Assembly: GCF_002968575.1 (NCBI RefSeq) | Contig: NZ_PVBM01000002.1 | Coordinates: forward strand, 248,001-312,000 | Direction of reading: 5' to 3' | DNA from: Neorhizobium huautlense | GTDB lineage: Bacteria; Pseudomonadota; Alphaproteobacteria; Rhizobiales; Rhizobiaceae | DNA: 64,000 bases | In this document: positions 25,283 to 33,109 of the stretch, piece by piece | Position numbering within the stretch: position 1 is the first letter of the stretch | Layout of the letters: each line of letters starts with the position of its first letter | Translations under genes and position numbers: made by a program | The notes under the pieces: generated by a model | What the model was told of the DNA's origin: nothing | Database searches by the model: none | The model's input: the letters and a program-made list of their open reading frames with translations, nothing else

Positions 25283-25791
25283 GCCGGCACCTCGCCTATT
25301 TTTCGGATGAAGTTGGACATCCACCGTTCGTCGTCAGCCCATTCGCCATCGTCGAGACGCACCCGGCCCCAATAATGCGAATATCCCAAGCTCCTGCCCG
25401 CCAGCGTAACTACCGGCTCCTCACGGACCAGGTATTCCCCTATGCAGCCCGCGACGCTGACCAAGTAGATTCCAGCGCCCTGGAAGGGTCCGAACTTCAC
25501 GTCTCCCTGTAACGAGAACCTGAACGATCCATCATCATATCGGCCGAGGTAATGGTGTAGCTTTGTTGCGTTGGGGTGCATTTCAGCGAGGATTTCGCGC
25601 AGGCGAGCAACGCACTCCTCGAGTTGGCGATCGAGAGGCAGAGGCAAGCGGCTGGTTTTGCCGCTTGCCTCTGCCAGCGCCACGGCCGGCAATGTTGCAG
25701 CGGTGCTGGCGGCGGCGAGGGCGGACAATAGCTTACGGCGGGTCAGGGCTGGCGCGCAGGCAGCATCGGTGTTATATCCATGCTCGTTCAT
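25279..25791 (-). CDS. Exported prophage protein with Tat-like signal
   Basis: Codes for 170 residues from the ATG at 25791, which has GAAGGATC upstream; a start at 25872 would add 27 residues. After a polar stretch the sequence TRRKLLSALAAASTAATLPA followed by VALAEA resembles a twin-arginine or Sec signal with an ALA|E site. The mature part has RQLEECVARLREILAEMHPN and GVYL/SVAGCIGEYLVREEPV-like beta segments. Similar signal-bearing proteins occur in rhizobial prophages; the role is unknown, possibly host-surface modification. Confidence 0.6.
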   Translation of the reverse strand: MNEHGYNTDAACAPALTRRKLLSALAAASTAATLPAVALAEASGKTSRLPLPLDRQLEECVARLREILAEMHPNATKLHHYLGRYDDGSFRFSLQGDVKFGPFQGAGIYLVSVAGCIGEYLVREEPVVTLAGRSLGYSHYWGRVRLDDGEWADDERWMSNFIRKIGEVPA

Positions 25792-25874
25792 TTTCTGATC
25801 CTTCGTGGGATTGATTGAACCGGCCCGGTTCAGTGTTGGCGCACTGGTCGGGCCTTTCTCGTTGTGGGTCATGA

Positions 25875-26060
25875 TCAAGCGGCCTCCATGAAGAAGGCGA
25901 CCAGCTTGCTCCGCTCAGCGACCCAGCGGCCGCCAACTTTCTTGGCGGGGATTTCACCCTTTTCGAGAAGCGCGAAGGTTATGCGCGCGGTGCGCCCAAT
26001 AACTTTGGCGATCTCCTCGCCTCCCCAGATCAGATCCATCTTGCTTTCGTTTCCAGACAT
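25875..26060 (-). CDS. AlpA/excisionase-like DNA-binding protein
   Basis: Codes for 61 residues (MSGNESKMDLIWGGEEIAKV). The segment EEIAKVIGRTARITFALLEK then GEIPAKKVGGRWVAERSKL is the winged helix-turn-helix of the MerR/AlpA/Xis superfamily. In phages and islands such proteins direct excision or activate integrase or early genes. It heads the leftward early operon and diverges from the Arc-type repressor across a 112-base region with three operators. Confidence 0.75.
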   Translation of the reverse strand: MSGNESKMDLIWGGEEIAKVIGRTARITFALLEKGEIPAKKVGGRWVAERSKLVAFFMEAA

Positions 26061-26097
26061 TAGATTCCCTTGAGCCAGTGTTGGTTGTCAGTGGTGA

Positions 26098-26170
26098 TGG
26101 CTAGTAGCCACACGTTAACCATGGCTAATAGCCATCATTGCGTCAAGCGATATTTTATGGCTAATAGCCA
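26098..26170. promoter_or_regulatory. Three palindromic operators between divergent regulators
   Basis: TGGCTAGTAGCCA (26098-26110), TGGCTAATAGCCA (26122-26134) and TGGCTAATAGCCA (26158-26170) are 13-bp inverted repeats spaced 24 and 36 bases apart, both whole multiples of 12. They fill the divergent control region of the AlpA-like and Arc-like genes; the last ends two bases before the Arc-like ATG. They are probable binding sites of the Arc-like repressor. Confidence 0.7.
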
Positions 26171-26172
26171 TT

Positions 26173-26439
26173 ATGACAAAGAAAACTACAATGCAGCCAC
26201 AAGACAAATACGTCTTACGCCTCCCCGACGGGATGCGTGACCTCATCAGAGAAGCGGCCGCGCAAAATAAGCGAAGTATGAACGCGGAAATCATAGACAC
26301 GTTGGAGCGGACTTACCGGAAACTTCCGCCTGGGCATTACCGATCCAATCTACTTAGCGATGCAGAGAAAGAAGAGATTTGGGAGTGGCTTCAGGAGCGG
26401 GCGAAGGCTGATTCCAAAGAGGCAAAAGCCTCGAAATGA
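26173..26439 (+). CDS. Arc/ribbon-helix-helix transcriptional regulator
   Basis: Codes for 88 residues. MQPQDKYVLRLPDGMRDLIR and EAAAQNKRSMNAEIIDTLER form the ribbon-helix-helix of Arc-type repressors (DNA-contacting strand KYVLRLP, then two helices with SMNAEI). The C-terminal part is charged. No ribosome site precedes the ATG at 26173; the operator copy ends there, so the message may be leaderless, with ATG 26191 as the alternative start. It overlaps the integrase gene by ATGA, so repressor and integrase are expressed together. Confidence 0.85.
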   Translation: MTKKTTMQPQDKYVLRLPDGMRDLIREAAAQNKRSMNAEIIDTLERTYRKLPPGHYRSNLLSDAEKEEIWEWLQERAKADSKEAKASK

Positions 26440-27692
26440 GTGTCCGCAAACGCGAATGGAGCACTCCCAAAGGCGACGCAAAGTCCGCCTGGGTGGTAGA
26501 CTACGTCGATACAGGCGGCAGGCGTCGCCTTAAGACCTTCGCGAAAAAGAAGGAGGCCGACGCCTTCGCCGCGACGGCCTCTGTGGAAGTTCGGGAAGGT
26601 GTACACGTCGCAGATAGTGCCAGCGTCACCGTCAGCAAGGCGGCCGAATTCTGGCTAGCTAGCGCGAAGGCATCGGGTCTAGAGCGGTCCACGCTGGATC
26701 AGTATCGCCAGCATGTTGAGCTGCACATCAATCCGCTGATTGGCGAGACGCTGCTGTCGAAATTGAACGTGCCGGCGGTGCGCGCTTTCGAGGACGGGCT
26801 ACGGGAAGCCGGAAGGTCTGGGGCTATGGTGCGAAAACTGATGGTCAGCCTTGGCTCCCTACTGGCCGATGCGCTTGAACGTGGTCTTGTCGGGCGCAAC
26901 GTGGTCAGGGAGAAGGCCCGCGCTCGTCAGAAGGGCAAGGATAAGCGGCAGGAGCGCCGCCAGAAGGGCAAGCTCAAAGTTGGGGTAGATATTCCCACCC
27001 GCGAAGAGATCAAAGCCATTGTAGCCGCGCTGGAGGGCCGGTGGAAACCGCTGCTGCTCGTGGCGATCTTCGCCGGCCTACGCGCTTCGGAGCTGCGTGG
27101 GCTGCGTTGGGCCGACGTCAACTTAGATCGGAAGGAAATCCACGTTCACCAGCGCGCCGACCGTTTCAACGAGATCGGCCGGCCGAAATCAGAGGCCGGC
27201 GATCGGACGGTTCCAATCCCGCCAATGGTGGCGAACGCGCTGAAGGAATGGAAGCTGGCCTATCCGCGCCCAGTCATCGGTAGGGATGAGAACGGTAAGC
27301 AGATCCGCGAGGACGCGCGGCCGGAGCATCTTGTTTTTCCCAATGGCATCGGAAAGGTTGAGAGCCTGGCAAACATCATCAATCGCGGCCTCCTTCCGGT
27401 TCAGGTGGCGGCCAGCGTTTGCGACCCTGTAACTCGCCAACCTGGCGACTTACAGGGTGGCGAGACGATAATGAAAGCCCGCTATACCGGCATGCACGCC
27501 CTACGCCACTTCTATGCCTCCTGGTGCATCAATCGGCCTGCGGATGGAGGCCTCGGCCTGCCGCCGAAGGTCGTTCAGGAACGGCTTGGACATAGCTCAA
27601 TCGTGATGACCATGGACGTTTACGGCCACCTGTTTCCGCGCGGTGATGACGCCGACGAAATGGCCGCAGCAGAGCGCGCCTTGTTGGCTTAA
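26436..27692 (+). CDS. int: Tyrosine site-specific integrase
   Basis: Codes for 418 residues. The N-terminal part (about 1-60) resembles the arm-binding domain, 65-160 the SAM-like core-binding domain, and the rest the catalytic domain. Catalytic residues: R216 in GLRASELRGLRW, H354 and R357 in HALRHFYAS, H386 in LGHSS, nucleophile Y396 in TMDVYGHLF. It would recombine attP with the 3' part of tRNA-Phe and lies next to attR, as expected. The gene follows the Arc-like gene by ATGA overlap. It appears intact. Confidence 0.95.
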   Translation: MSVRKREWSTPKGDAKSAWVVDYVDTGGRRRLKTFAKKKEADAFAATASVEVREGVHVADSASVTVSKAAEFWLASAKASGLERSTLDQYRQHVELHINPLIGETLLSKLNVPAVRAFEDGLREAGRSGAMVRKLMVSLGSLLADALERGLVGRNVVREKARARQKGKDKRQERRQKGKLKVGVDIPTREEIKAIVAALEGRWKPLLLVAIFAGLRASELRGLRWADVNLDRKEIHVHQRADRFNEIGRPKSEAGDRTVPIPPMVANALKEWKLAYPRPVIGRDENGKQIREDARPEHLVFPNGIGKVESLANIINRGLLPVQVAASVCDPVTRQPGDLQGGETIMKARYTGMHALRHFYASWCINRPADGGLGLPPKVVQERLGHSSIVMTMDVYGHLFPRGDDADEMAAAERALLA

Positions 27693-27693
27693 C

Positions 27694-27712
27694 GCGACAT
27701 GGACGCAACATG
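27694..27712. other. Candidate integrase arm-type site, right end
   Basis: GCGACATGGACGCAACATG, just after the integrase stop, matches 17 of 19 bases of 17459-17477 near attL in the same orientation. Confidence 0.45.
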
Positions 27713-27745
27713 TAGGAGCAGAATGGCTGGAAACGAAGGCTTTTG

Positions 27746-27798
27746 AGCGGATTGAAAATCCGCGTGTCGGTGGTTCAAATCCGCCTCCGGGCACCATT
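27746..27798 (+). repeat. attR: displaced 3' part of tRNA-Phe
   Basis: An exact copy of 17279-17331. It lacks the acceptor 5' strand and D-arm and so is not a functional tRNA; it marks the right end of the element. Confidence 0.95.
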
Positions 27799-27906
27799 AT
27801 TCCCGAAAAGTTCGGCAATGCATCTTGTTTGGCGTCCGCTAGCAGTCGAAGACAAGTCGCTGCGAGCGCATTTATCAATGCCGGACAATATGCGCAGGAC
27901 ATATCC

Positions 27907-28473
27907 TTGGATCAGCAGTTCTTCGACAGAAATTCGATAGAGGTGGCGCGTGATTTGATCGGCGTCGAACTCGATGTGTCGGGCCTCGGCGGGATCATCG
28001 TCGAGACCGAGGCTTATGAGCCTGATGATCTCGCATCGCACAGCTTTCGCGGCCCGACGCCGCGGAACTCGGTGATGTTCGGGGCGCCCGGCCATGCCTA
28101 TGTCTATCGCTCCTACGGAATTCACTGGTGCCTGAATTTCGTATGCCGCCCGGGCAGTGCAGTGCTGGTCAGGGCGCTGCAGCCAGTCCGTGGTCTGGCT
28201 GAAATGGAGAAAAGGCGCGGAAGGGCGGATCCCTTGCTGCTCTGCGCAGGGCCGGGACGGGTCTGCCAGGCTCTGGGGATAACGATAGAACACAACGGGC
28301 TGTCGCTTTTCGGCCCGCCCTTCGCTTTCAGCCCTCCGCAGGTACCGCCGTTGATCGTCACAGGGCGGCGGATCGGCATTTCGCAGGCGGTCGACCAACC
28401 CTGGCGTTTTGGCCTTTCCGGCTCGCCTTATGTCAGCAAGAGGTTTGTCGGCCGGGGCGTCCCGGCTCCGTAG
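27907..28473 (+). CDS. DNA-3-methyladenine glycosylase (AAG/MPG family)
   Basis: Codes for 188 residues from the TTG at 27907, picked because GCAGGACA lies 8 bases upstream and family homology starts right after it (QQFFDRNSIEVARDLIGVEL). Motifs: IVETEAYEPDDLASHSFRGP holds the catalytic Glu, then NSVMFGAPGHAYVYRSYGIH, CLNFVC and CAGPGRVCQALGI. It excises alkylated purines (3-methyladenine, hypoxanthine) in base excision repair. Before the element entered, it was the first gene after tRNA-Phe. It converges on bcsB with only 6 bases between. Confidence 0.9.
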   Translation: MDQQFFDRNSIEVARDLIGVELDVSGLGGIIVETEAYEPDDLASHSFRGPTPRNSVMFGAPGHAYVYRSYGIHWCLNFVCRPGSAVLVRALQPVRGLAEMEKRRGRADPLLLCAGPGRVCQALGITIEHNGLSLFGPPFAFSPPQVPPLIVTGRRIGISQAVDQPWRFGLSGSPYVSKRFVGRGVPAP

Positions 28474-28479
28474 AGCTGC

Positions 28480-30867
28480 TCATTTATCGCGGCCGAGCAG
28501 GGAAAGCAGGCCACCGGTCGCGAGGCCGAGCAACACGCTGCCCGCCCCCAGAAGCAGCGCATAGGACATGATGTTGTCCGAAAGCCAGTTCGCTGCGATC
28601 AGCCGGGCGTTCTCGAAGGAGAACGGCTGCGTCGGACTGAAGCGGAATTGGCCGACAGGCACCTCGCTTGGTTCCTTGTCCGCGCCTTCGTAGACCGTGA
28701 TGCGCCCCTTGAGCTTGTCCCATTCGGTGCGCGTGGAAAAATTGCGCATCCCCTCGGCCAGCAAATCCGTATCGGGCGAGATGACCGCGGTCCAGGTGCC
28801 GAGTTCTGTCGGATCGCTTTGCTGGGCGACGATCAGCCGCGCTGTCGGTGGCGGTTTGTAGAATTCTTCGGTCGCGGGCGCGAAACGCAGCATTGCAAGC
28901 GAAAGGTCGAAATTCTCCTTTGCCCAGTCGCCGATTGTCGAGAACTGGCGTGCAAAGAAATTCGTTCCGGAACGCTGCTGCCAGTCCTGCAGCGTCAGGG
29001 ACTGGTCGCCGGCGGTCTTTGGGGAGGAGCCCGAGCGCGTCCAGTTGCTGCGGCTGTCCTGGTCGATCTTCAGCTGGGCCAGCACATTTGCCGGAAATTC
29101 GGATATGGCGCCGACGAACAGGGCATTGACGCCGGAAACCCGCGCTGCCGATGTGGTGACGTCGACAGGGATGACGTATTGCGCGGCCTCGGCCATCTTG
29201 CCGAGGAAAGTAGCGGCTGCGGCGAGTGTCTGTTCGTCGATGCGGCCTAAAAACAGGGAAACGGGCGGCGGACTGGTCCGATACGGGAATCCCGTTCCTG
29301 CGGTGGCAGCGAGGTTGGGGACCTGGGCGATGCGGGCAAAATTCGGCATATGAAACTGCGAACTGCCGAAGAGCGCAAAACGCGCCTTGGGATCGGCAGG
29401 CATGCCGGGTGCGCAGACCGCATCCTGCGGGGTCAGGAGCGCCGCTTCGATGGTGATCGTATTGACGCCGGGCCTGAAGTGCCGAAGCGTCATCTTGATC
29501 GGGAGATGTCGAAATACGCCGCCTCGGTCGGAGGTGATTGGTACGGTCGAAGCGATGTTGCCGTTGACGAATACGTCGATATGGCTGCCCGGTTGAACCT
29601 CGGACGTATAGGCGGCATCGAGCAGGATGCGAGCTTCGCCATAGGCATTTGCATAGAAATCCGAGGGAACGCCGACCGTGAAGCGGGTGCGGAAGAGGCG
29701 GCCCGAAAACTCCTGGCTTTCGATGCCGAGGCGCGTGAAGTCGGCAACGGCGTTGGAGTAAAGGAAGGGTGTGTCTATTCCGTGCCAGGATTGGGTGGCA
29801 AGCGTCTCGCGCCTTTGGGTCGCCGCGCCGTTCGTGGAGGAAATCAGGCTGTTCACCAGCCCTTCGATTGCCGGCCAGCCTGGGCCGGAAAGGACGAATG
29901 TCGAAACACCGGCCGCGCCGGGATAGTCGAGGAAGTTTGCCGCGCCGCCGTTTCTGGTCGAGTCCGGCAGTGTCGGGAGTATCGGTTTCAACTCGTCATG
30001 GGTGCCGACGAAGATCGCGAGTTCTCCCGGCTGCGGCGGGGCGCTTGGCGTCTTTTCGAAGGTAAAGGACTGGTTCGGCATACCGCTCATCAACGCCAGC
30101 CCCTGGGAGAGCCGCATCAATACGTCCGTTGCGCCCAGCTGATCGAGCGCGGGTACGATCAAGCGGAAGCGAGTATTGCCTTTGTTGTCGACACCCACGG
30201 CGCGGATGTCGTCCAGACGCGAAAACCGGCCCGCATTCGGAGCGTCAAAAGCGAGGAACGTTCGTTGCGGGTCGATCTCTGTCCAGAGTTCGAATGTCGA
30301 CTCGATCGTGCAATCAGTGCGATGGCGTTGGTCGGCGCGAAAGCGAATGAGATTGGACCCGGCCTTCAACGTTCCGGCGGGGATGTCGATCACGCGGTCG
30401 CGATAGCCTTCCGGGGATGAAATTGGGTCATTGTGGATCGGCATATCGTTGATGACAACGGCCAGACGCGATGTTTCCGGCGCCACCACAATGGAGTTCT
30501 GGTAGCCGACGTGGAGCTTGGCCGGCGCGGCTGCCTGATCCGGCGTGAGATAGATCGACCAGGAGCGTTGTTCTCCTTCGCCGCGCAGCTGCAATGTCCT
30601 GTCGGGCACGAGATAGCGGCGCGCAGCAAGCTCCGACGATGCGGAGGGCGGCCGGGCCGGAGTGGGTTGCCCGGCGGCGGGAGTACGCGCATCACCGCTG
30701 ACAGGTGGAGCTGGAGGGAACGGTCGTGCACCGGGAGTGGTGACGGGAGGGGCTGACGGAAGACGTTCCGGCCCCCGTTCCTGATTCATGTCGAAGGGAG
30801 CCGGACTTTGGGCAGAGGCGATACCTGCAACAGCAAGAAGAAGCGCGAACATGAGGGTTCTTTTCAT
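28480..30867 (-). CDS. bcsB: Cellulose synthase periplasmic subunit BcsB
   Basis: Codes for 795 residues. Residues 1-19 are a signal peptide (MKRTLMFALLLAVAGIASA), followed by a Pro-rich stretch and the BcsB fold with two repeats of carbohydrate-binding-like and flavodoxin-like domains (FRADQRHRTDCTIESTFELW, VFVNGNIASTVPI). A C-terminal membrane anchor (YALLLGAGSVLLGLATGGLL) packs against BcsA. BcsB guides the glucan through the periplasm. It follows bcsA by 9 bases in the same leftward operon and is the last gene; the cellulase gene bcsZ that usually follows is not here. Confidence 0.95.
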   Translation of the reverse strand: MKRTLMFALLLAVAGIASAQSPAPFDMNQERGPERLPSAPPVTTPGARPFPPAPPVSGDARTPAAGQPTPARPPSASSELAARRYLVPDRTLQLRGEGEQRSWSIYLTPDQAAAPAKLHVGYQNSIVVAPETSRLAVVINDMPIHNDPISSPEGYRDRVIDIPAGTLKAGSNLIRFRADQRHRTDCTIESTFELWTEIDPQRTFLAFDAPNAGRFSRLDDIRAVGVDNKGNTRFRLIVPALDQLGATDVLMRLSQGLALMSGMPNQSFTFEKTPSAPPQPGELAIFVGTHDELKPILPTLPDSTRNGGAANFLDYPGAAGVSTFVLSGPGWPAIEGLVNSLISSTNGAATQRRETLATQSWHGIDTPFLYSNAVADFTRLGIESQEFSGRLFRTRFTVGVPSDFYANAYGEARILLDAAYTSEVQPGSHIDVFVNGNIASTVPITSDRGGVFRHLPIKMTLRHFRPGVNTITIEAALLTPQDAVCAPGMPADPKARFALFGSSQFHMPNFARIAQVPNLAATAGTGFPYRTSPPPVSLFLGRIDEQTLAAAATFLGKMAEAAQYVIPVDVTTSAARVSGVNALFVGAISEFPANVLAQLKIDQDSRSNWTRSGSSPKTAGDQSLTLQDWQQRSGTNFFARQFSTIGDWAKENFDLSLAMLRFAPATEEFYKPPPTARLIVAQQSDPTELGTWTAVISPDTDLLAEGMRNFSTRTEWDKLKGRITVYEGADKEPSEVPVGQFRFSPTQPFSFENARLIAANWLSDNIMSYALLLGAGSVLLGLATGGLLSLLGRDK

Positions 30868-30876
30868 GACGCTCTC

Positions 30877-33051
30877 CTACTTTCGCACGCTTGCAGCCGT
30901 ATCGTGGGCGGTGTTGCGAAATAGGTAGGAAAGACCGCGCACCGTCTGGTAGGCCGCAAGACCCAGGAACCAGAGAGAGCCCCAGATCAATCCCGGATTG
31001 CGCCGGCGCGATATCTGAAACTGCGTCCATTGCGTCGAATTGGCGAAGATCAGGTCTGCGATAAGGCGGTGATCCGCGGGCTTTTGCGGCATGTAGCGGC
31101 AACCGGCCGAGGTAACGTCACCAGCCGTGCTGAAATGGCGGATTTCGATCGGCAGTTCGCTGACCGGCATGTCGCTGTAGGGCTGGAAACGCAGTTTGGC
31201 TGCCTTGCCGACTGCCAGGTCCTTGAAGCCCTCGGCATAGATCTGAAGGGCCGCGCCATGAGCGGAAACGTCCTCGATGGTGGCGGCAAACCAGCGGCCG
31301 TCGACGCCCAGTTCACAGCGCCGGCTCACCTTGACCCGCCGTGAAGCCTGGCGTTCGCCGCGCTCGGACACCACACCGAGCGCACAGCCGGCGAAAATGA
31401 TGTTCAGCACGTTCCAGCCGCCCACCACCAACGTCACATCGGCTTTGTAGGGTTCGGTATAGATGCGATAGACGCTGATGCCGAAGGCGACGAGCAAGAC
31501 GAAGAAGATGACGAAGAAGGGGCGGCTGATCTCCGACAGGCGGCTGGCGGACACCGATTCATCCTTGGCGGTGACCTTGAAGGTGGGCTTTCGCGGATTG
31601 AGTATGACCGACACGACAGCCGGCAGAAGATGCACGGTCTGCACATATTCATAGAGTTCGGAAATCCAGGGCCAGCGAAACGATCCGTAGAGATAGTTCT
31701 GCATCATCAGGTTTACGACGATATAGGCAAGCGAATAGACCATGAACTCGCTGCCTGAAGAGGTGAATATCTGAAGGTCGAAAAAGAGATAGAAGAGCGG
31801 CGCGAAGAGGAAGACGGTCCGCGGGAAGGGAAATAGCCAGAAAAGCGTGGAGGACATGTAGCAAAGGCGCTGCGGGATGGAGAGCCCACGCTTCAGAGGC
31901 GGAAAGCGGAAACGCAGGATCTGCATCATGCCTTGCGCCCAACGGCTGCGCTGGCCGATAAAGCTCGCGAAAGTGGCTGGCTGCAAGCCGGCGATCAGCG
32001 GCCGATCGACATAGATGCTGTGCCAGCCGAGGCCGTGCAGGTCGAGCGCCGTTTCGCAGTCTTCGGTGATGCTGACGCCGCTGAATCCCTTGGAAACTTC
32101 GAGCGCCTTCCGGCTTAGAACGGCTGCCGAGCCACAGAAGAACGCGGCGTTCCATTTGTCGAGCCCACGCTGGATGACGCCGTAGAACATCTCGTTCTCG
32201 CTCGGCATTTTTTCGAACGTGCGTAGATTGCGCTCGATCGGATCGGGGTTCAGAAAAAAGTGCGGCGTCTGGACGAGGAAGAGCTTCGGATCCTCGTCGA
32301 AATAGCCGACGGTTTCGAGCAGGAAATCGCGAGCGGGCGCATGGTCGGCATCGAAGACGGCTATGAGCGCTCCCGTCGAATGTTGGAGGCCGTTGTTGAG
32401 ATTGCCTGCCTTTGCGTGCTCGTTGCGCTCGCGGGTCAGGTAGCGGACTCCGAGCTCTTCGCAAAGCTGTTGCAGCACGCGATGGCGTGTCTCTGCGGCA
32501 TGGGCTTCGGCAATCTTGCCGGACGTGCGTTTTTGCACGGTGCCGCCATCGTCAAGCAGCCAGACCGTGAACTTCTCCGGCGGATAATCCATATTACGGG
32601 CCGCGGCAAGCGTATTGGCGAGCAGTTCTTCGTCCTCGTTATAGGTCGGTACGAAGACATCGACGGTGGGCAACTCTCGGCCCTTCCGTTCATAGGGCGG
32701 GCGAGGGGGCAGCGGCATCGAGACGACGAAGAGGCTGAGACCCAACATCAGCACGCTGTACATCTCAGCAAGATAGACGAGCAGGCCGGGGATGAAATTC
32801 TCGAGCTGGTTGACAGGCGGCAGAGTGCTCGTCGTGCGCCAATAGACATAACGGAAGACCATCGCCGTACCGAAGGCAAGCGCAACGAGGCGCCACTGGC
32901 CCTCGGCTTTCAGCGCCCGGATCACCATCATCACTCCGACCACCAGCAGGCTGGTAATGAGCTGCGTGCGCGTATTGATCGGCAGGGTTACCAGGACGAT
33001 GATCAGCGCACTTGCAAGCGCCCAGACGACAGCAGACAGGATCATCCGCAT
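30877..33051 (-). CDS. bcsA: Cellulose synthase catalytic subunit BcsA
   Basis: Codes for 724 residues, an inner-membrane GT2 synthase that polymerises UDP-glucose. It has N-terminal membrane helices, then DVFVPTYNE (131-139), FDADH (233-237), TED (329-331) and QRSRW (367-371), the D,D,D,QxxRW signature. More membrane helices follow, then a C-terminal PilZ domain with RRVKVSRR (RxxxR) and DVSAHG (DxSxxG), so c-di-GMP activation is expected. The last helix is near the C-terminus. It lies between bcsN and bcsB, transcribed leftward. Confidence 0.96.
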   Translation of the reverse strand: MRMILSAVVWALASALIIVLVTLPINTRTQLITSLLVVGVMMVIRALKAEGQWRLVALAFGTAMVFRYVYWRTTSTLPPVNQLENFIPGLLVYLAEMYSVLMLGLSLFVVSMPLPPRPPYERKGRELPTVDVFVPTYNEDEELLANTLAAARNMDYPPEKFTVWLLDDGGTVQKRTSGKIAEAHAAETRHRVLQQLCEELGVRYLTRERNEHAKAGNLNNGLQHSTGALIAVFDADHAPARDFLLETVGYFDEDPKLFLVQTPHFFLNPDPIERNLRTFEKMPSENEMFYGVIQRGLDKWNAAFFCGSAAVLSRKALEVSKGFSGVSITEDCETALDLHGLGWHSIYVDRPLIAGLQPATFASFIGQRSRWAQGMMQILRFRFPPLKRGLSIPQRLCYMSSTLFWLFPFPRTVFLFAPLFYLFFDLQIFTSSGSEFMVYSLAYIVVNLMMQNYLYGSFRWPWISELYEYVQTVHLLPAVVSVILNPRKPTFKVTAKDESVSASRLSEISRPFFVIFFVLLVAFGISVYRIYTEPYKADVTLVVGGWNVLNIIFAGCALGVVSERGERQASRRVKVSRRCELGVDGRWFAATIEDVSAHGAALQIYAEGFKDLAVGKAAKLRFQPYSDMPVSELPIEIRHFSTAGDVTSAGCRYMPQKPADHRLIADLIFANSTQWTQFQISRRRNPGLIWGSLWFLGLAAYQTVRGLSYLFRNTAHDTAASVRK

Positions 33052-33109
33052 GGGTGGCTATCTCCAGCGGTCGGAAAAAACGGTCGGCAGTCGGTGTGTC
33101 GCGTGCGGT

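Larger units (their letters stand above)
17279..27798. mobile_element. Integrated phage-like element in tRNA-Phe (10.5 kb)
   Basis: The element lies between 53-bp repeats. From the right end it carries an integrase, an Arc-type repressor, an AlpA-like protein, four small genes, a replication initiator with internal iterons, an HNH nuclease, three small genes, an HK97 capsid gene, a truncated tape-measure gene, a gene of unknown type and two rightward cargo genes at the left end. Terminase, portal, protease, tail tube, lysis genes and a CI-type repressor are not seen. The order integrase/AlpA/replication protein is that of phage-inducible chromosomal islands. A siphoprophage reduced by deletion explains the tape-measure remnant equally well. 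Confidence 0.9.

Noticed and set aside
27746..27798. A second tRNA-Phe gene
   Set aside because: Only the 3' two thirds of the tRNA are present; it is the attR repeat.
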